This document shows positions 61,447 through 64,000 of a DNA stretch of 64,000 nucleotides, piece by piece. Location of the stretch: the NCBI RefSeq assembly GCF_013249065.1, contig NZ_JABRWQ010000001.1, positions 248,001 through 312,000 of the forward strand, written 5' to 3'. The notes under the pieces were generated by a model. It had not been told where the DNA came from, made no database searches, and saw only the letters and a program-made list of their open reading frames with translations. The position numbers were made by a program, and so were the translations under genes. The stretch's first letter is position 1. Each line of letters begins with the position of its first letter. The DNA is from Winogradskyella litoriviva. Its GTDB lineage: Bacteria > Bacteroidota > Bacteroidia > Flavobacteriales > Flavobacteriaceae.

Positions 61447-61479
61447 TTTCGATGGTTGGTAGATTGGTGTAGATGAATG
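61447..61479. promoter_or_regulatory. conserved bipartite element, copy C, between STAS/flippase and TPR-barrel genes
   Basis: TTTCGATGG (61447-61455) and GTGTAGATGAATG (61467-61479), with the same 20-bp offset as copy B. It lies in the divergent region between the STAS-like start and the TPR-barrel start, so it can serve both. Confidence 0.55.
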
Positions 61480-61526
61480 AACCACAAATAGTGCTTAACT
61501 TGCAATTAGAAAATCAAACGAAGATT

Positions 61527-63587
61527 ATGACTTTAAAATCACTTATTAATATTGCATTATTCTTTATTGTTTTTAGCGCAACCGCTCAAGACATGAAAGA
61601 AGGGTTTACTTATTTAGAAACCGGAAAGTATGCACAAGCAGAAACATTTTTTAATACAATATTAAAAGACTATCCTACTAATAAAACAGCACGCCTATGT
61701 TATGGACGTGCTATTGGACTTAACGGAAAAGCTAAAAAGGCTAATGAATTATTTACAAATCTACTAGCTGATTACCCAAATGATTTTGAAGTAAAATTAA
61801 ACTACGGAGAATCTCTTTTATGGAATAACAATTTCGCAGATGCAAAAGTTTACTATAATGGTTTAGTAACAGAAGACCCAAAGAGTTTTGCCGCACTATT
61901 GGGCTATGCCAATACGCTGTCTAACTTAAAAGAATACGAAGATGCTTTAGTAATGGTAAACAAAGCATTAGATGTTTCTCCAGGAAACCCAAATGCCATG
62001 GTTTCTAAAAAGTATATCTATTTAGGTTATGCCTACCAAAATCAACAAGCGCAAAATTATGATAAAGCCGAAGCACTCTTAACCAAAAACCTAGAGTTGT
62101 TTGGAGATGACAAAGACACTTTATTAAACTTAGCTAATCTATATTTAATATGGAATAAACTAGACAGTGCAAAAATAATGTACAATAGATTAGCAGAACA
62201 ACCAGAGCATAAAATCATTGCTCTTAATGGTTTGGCTTTAGTAGAACATCTTAATGGTAAAGAAAAGAAAGCCTTAAGTATAAGTACTGAAGCTTATAAT
62301 AGTCTTAATGAAAATATAGACCAAAACATTACTAAACAAACCATAGAACGTTATGCACAAGCATTAATCTGGAATAAAAAATTTAAAAGCGCAAAAGCCT
62401 TAATTGATGCTTTAATTACTAAAGACCCAAACAAAAACTGGGTCTTAGCTTTACGTGCGACCTTAAATATTTATAAGAGTAATTTTAAAAAGAGTTTAAC
62501 GGACTACAACCAAATATTAGTAAACGACAGTACATCTTTTGATGGTAACCTCGGAAAAGCAAATGTTCTAAAAGCTTTAGGTTATACAGATGAAGCCTAT
62601 ACCTCAGCAGAAAACACGTTAAAGTTTTACGATAAACAAAAAGATGCTACTAACTTTATTAACCAGTTAAATAATAGCTTTGCTCCTACACTAGAATCTA
62701 AAGCATCTCATACTTTTGATAATGGAGACAATAAAGCCTTCGCTTTTAATAACAATGTAATATTTCCCTTATCCACAAAGTTTGCTTTATTAGGAAACTA
62801 CAATTACCGTACAACCAATAATACCATTACCGATAATAGTGCAACGTCTAACAACCTTTCTTTAGGTTTATCTTACAAGTTTATACCTAGTATTACCTTT
62901 AAAGGAACTGCAGGCATGACGTCTGCAAAAGCTGAAACTGAAGACTACACACAACTTTTAACCGACCTGTCTTTTAATATTAAATCTTTTAAATTACAAA
63001 CTTTAGATATTGGTTATAAAAGACAAATTGAAAGTTTTAATGCTGATTTGTTAGACCGAGAATTAGTACAGAATAATTACTACGCAAATTATAATTTAGG
63101 TACCAATTTTAACTTAGGCTGGTTTACCCAATTAATGCATACATCTCAAAACGATGGTAATAAAAGGAACTTATTATTTACATCATTATATTATAATATA
63201 TTACCAAAACCATCAGTTAAAGTTGGTTTTAATTACCAACATATTACGTTTAAAGATCAGTTACCAACAATTTACTTTAGTCCTGAGAAATTTAATGCTT
63301 ACGAAGTATTTATAAACTTAATTAAAGACGAAGCTGTAGCAAAACCAAACGAATGGTTTTACAATGCCACTGCAGCTTTTGGTTATCAGTATATTGAAGA
63401 CGACCCAAAAATAACAGCTTATAGAATACAAGGTGCTTTTGGTTATAAATTCTCTGAGCGCAGTTTATTAAATATTTATGGCACAAGAAGTAATATAGCC
63501 TCTGCAACAGCTGCTGGGTTTACCTTCACTGAAATTGGCTTACGTTTTAAATGGCAGTTTATGAAAAAGGTAGTTCTTAAAAATTAA
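61527..63587 (+). CDS. TPR protein with C-terminal outer-membrane beta-barrel (YaiO-like)
   Basis: Starting at ATG 61527 (MTLKSLINIALFFIVFSATAQ) gives 686 residues and a clean signal peptide; the frame upstream to 61473 adds a hydrophilic tail that would spoil it. Residues about 25-400 form tetratricopeptide-type repeats (LETGKYAQAETFFNTILKDYP, AALLGYANTLSNLKEYEDAL). From about 415 there are amphipathic strands ending KWQFMKKVVLKN, like YaiO-family barrels. TPR plus barrel is the layout of exopolysaccharide exporters such as PgaA, BcsC and PelB, so an export pore is inferred. It is divergent from the flippase operon. Confidence 0.8.
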   Translation: MTLKSLINIALFFIVFSATAQDMKEGFTYLETGKYAQAETFFNTILKDYPTNKTARLCYGRAIGLNGKAKKANELFTNLLADYPNDFEVKLNYGESLLWNNNFADAKVYYNGLVTEDPKSFAALLGYANTLSNLKEYEDALVMVNKALDVSPGNPNAMVSKKYIYLGYAYQNQQAQNYDKAEALLTKNLELFGDDKDTLLNLANLYLIWNKLDSAKIMYNRLAEQPEHKIIALNGLALVEHLNGKEKKALSISTEAYNSLNENIDQNITKQTIERYAQALIWNKKFKSAKALIDALITKDPNKNWVLALRATLNIYKSNFKKSLTDYNQILVNDSTSFDGNLGKANVLKALGYTDEAYTSAENTLKFYDKQKDATNFINQLNNSFAPTLESKASHTFDNGDNKAFAFNNNVIFPLSTKFALLGNYNYRTTNNTITDNSATSNNLSLGLSYKFIPSITFKGTAGMTSAKAETEDYTQLLTDLSFNIKSFKLQTLDIGYKRQIESFNADLLDRELVQNNYYANYNLGTNFNLGWFTQLMHTSQNDGNKRNLLFTSLYYNILPKPSVKVGFNYQHITFKDQLPTIYFSPEKFNAYEVFINLIKDEAVAKPNEWFYNATAAFGYQYIEDDPKITAYRIQGAFGYKFSERSLLNIYGTRSNIASATAAGFTFTEIGLRFKWQFMKKVVLKN

Positions 63588-63656
63588 AAAGCTCATTTAT
63601 AAAAATTACAGATGCACACCAAAACTTAAACTCTTAAAGAGTTTAAATAATATGAA

Positions 63657-63693
63657 AAGGTAGAACAAAGTCTTTAAGAGATTATTCTACCTT
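63657..63693. terminator. hairpin between the TPR-barrel gene and the last gene
   Basis: AAGGTAGAA pairs with TTCTACCTT around a 19-base loop; a T-rich stretch follows. Another short palindrome (AAACTCTTAAAGAGTTT) lies just before at about 63629-63645. It could end both convergent genes. Confidence 0.55.
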
Positions 63694-63732
63694 CTTCTAA
63701 TAATTCTTATTTACCTCTATTAAAATTATAAG

Positions 63733-64000
63733 CTATTTAGATATCTCTATACCTAATTCTTTCAATACTTTAATTGCATTTTCATTATCAGGATTTAATT
63801 CAAGTGATTTTTTGTAGAATTTAATTGCACGTTCTTTATCTCCTATATGCAATAAGCCCTCGCCATAACTATCATAAGGATTCCACGATTCTGGATACAA
63901 TTCTATATTAAGTTTAAAAATTTTTAAAGCATCTTCTTGCTGTTTCAACGTATTTAAGTAATAATAGCCTACAGAGTTAATATAGCGTTCTGAAATGTTA
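63733..64000 (-). CDS. C-terminal end of a TPR-containing protein (cut by the window)
   Basis: The minus-strand frame is open to the window edge (last residues visible from NISERYINSVGYYYLN). It carries TPR-like units: KIFKLNIELYPESWNPYDSYGEGL and AIKFYKKSLELNPDNENAIKVL. This tail is common at the end of serine-hydrolase/beta-lactamase-type proteins with C-terminal TPRs, but the rest lies outside so that is only a guess. An internal TTG at 63948 should not be taken as the start. Confidence 0.7.
   Translation of the reverse strand, partial: NISERYINSVGYYYLNTLKQQEDALKIFKLNIELYPESWNPYDSYGEGLLHIGDKERAIKFYKKSLELNPDNENAIKVLKELGIEISK

Noticed and set aside
61473..61526. Upstream ATG of the TPR-barrel gene
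   Set aside because: It puts a hydrophilic tail before an otherwise clean signal peptide and overlaps the conserved element copy C.

Overview
The window looks like a chromosomal segment of a marine-type Flavobacteriia/Flavobacteriaceae bacterium (Bacteroidota). The signs are AT-rich DNA, two SusC/SusD pairs, lipoproteins with a Cys followed by acidic residues, a type IX secretion (T9SS) C-terminal tail on an amylase, and promoters fitting the Bacteroidota -33 TTG / -7 TAnnTTTG pattern. The genus cannot be fixed from the sequence alone. No phage, insertion sequence, CRISPR array or rRNA was seen; there is one tRNA (Leu, anticodon UAG).

Layout. (1) 1-10.4 kb is an alpha-glucan utilisation locus: LacI regulator, SusC, SusD, a SusE/F-like binding lipoprotein with three tandem domains, and a T9SS-exported GH13 amylase. 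(2) 10.5-13.5 kb holds a Gfo/Idh/MocA oxidoreductase, an aldose 1-epimerase and a truncated second oxidoreductase. (3) 13.9-40.8 kb is a large pectin/polygalacturonate locus. A cytoplasmic operon (kduI, kduD, uxaC, hexuronate MFS, uxaB, uxaA) converts galacturonate and unsaturated uronate to 2-keto-3-deoxygluconate. A LacI repressor gene lies between this operon and a GH28-SusC-SusD operon. A third operon encodes DUF4861, a cupin, GH105, an oxidoreductase, a DUF5060/DUF4038-type TIM-barrel protein, GH28, a LamG lipoprotein, a PL10-CE8 fusion, CE12 and an alpha/beta esterase. Palindromes close to TGTAATCGATTACA lie at the kdu operon, the GH28-SusC-SusD operon and the repressor gene itself, which makes a small regulon visible. 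(4) 41-48.8 kb is housekeeping and stress material: tRNA-Leu, M20 dipeptidase, a BlaI/M56 sensor pair, DUF4407, small proteins and PhnA/YjdM. (5) 47.2-63.6 kb is a candidate exopolysaccharide or glycolipid assembly and export locus. It has a response-regulator-receiver/GT2 fusion, a degenerate GT2, ManA, a large GT-C-like membrane protein, an Ig-like protein, a membrane-anchored clan-A glycoside hydrolase, a GT4, a flippase, two STAS-like proteins without the usual phosphorylatable serine, and a TPR plus outer-membrane beta-barrel protein.

How it works together. In the pectin part, CE8/CE12 and other esterases would strip methyl and acetyl groups, PL10 and GH28 would cut the chain, SusC/D would import oligomers, and GH105 plus the cupin would yield monomers for the cytoplasmic operon. 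The last steps (KDG kinase and KDPG aldolase) are not in the window. In the last part, three separate intergenic regions share a conserved GTGTAGAYGAATG element, two of them with a second box (TTTCGATGG) at identical spacing. This ties the scattered transcription units into one probable regulon and is the best candidate here for an undescribed system.
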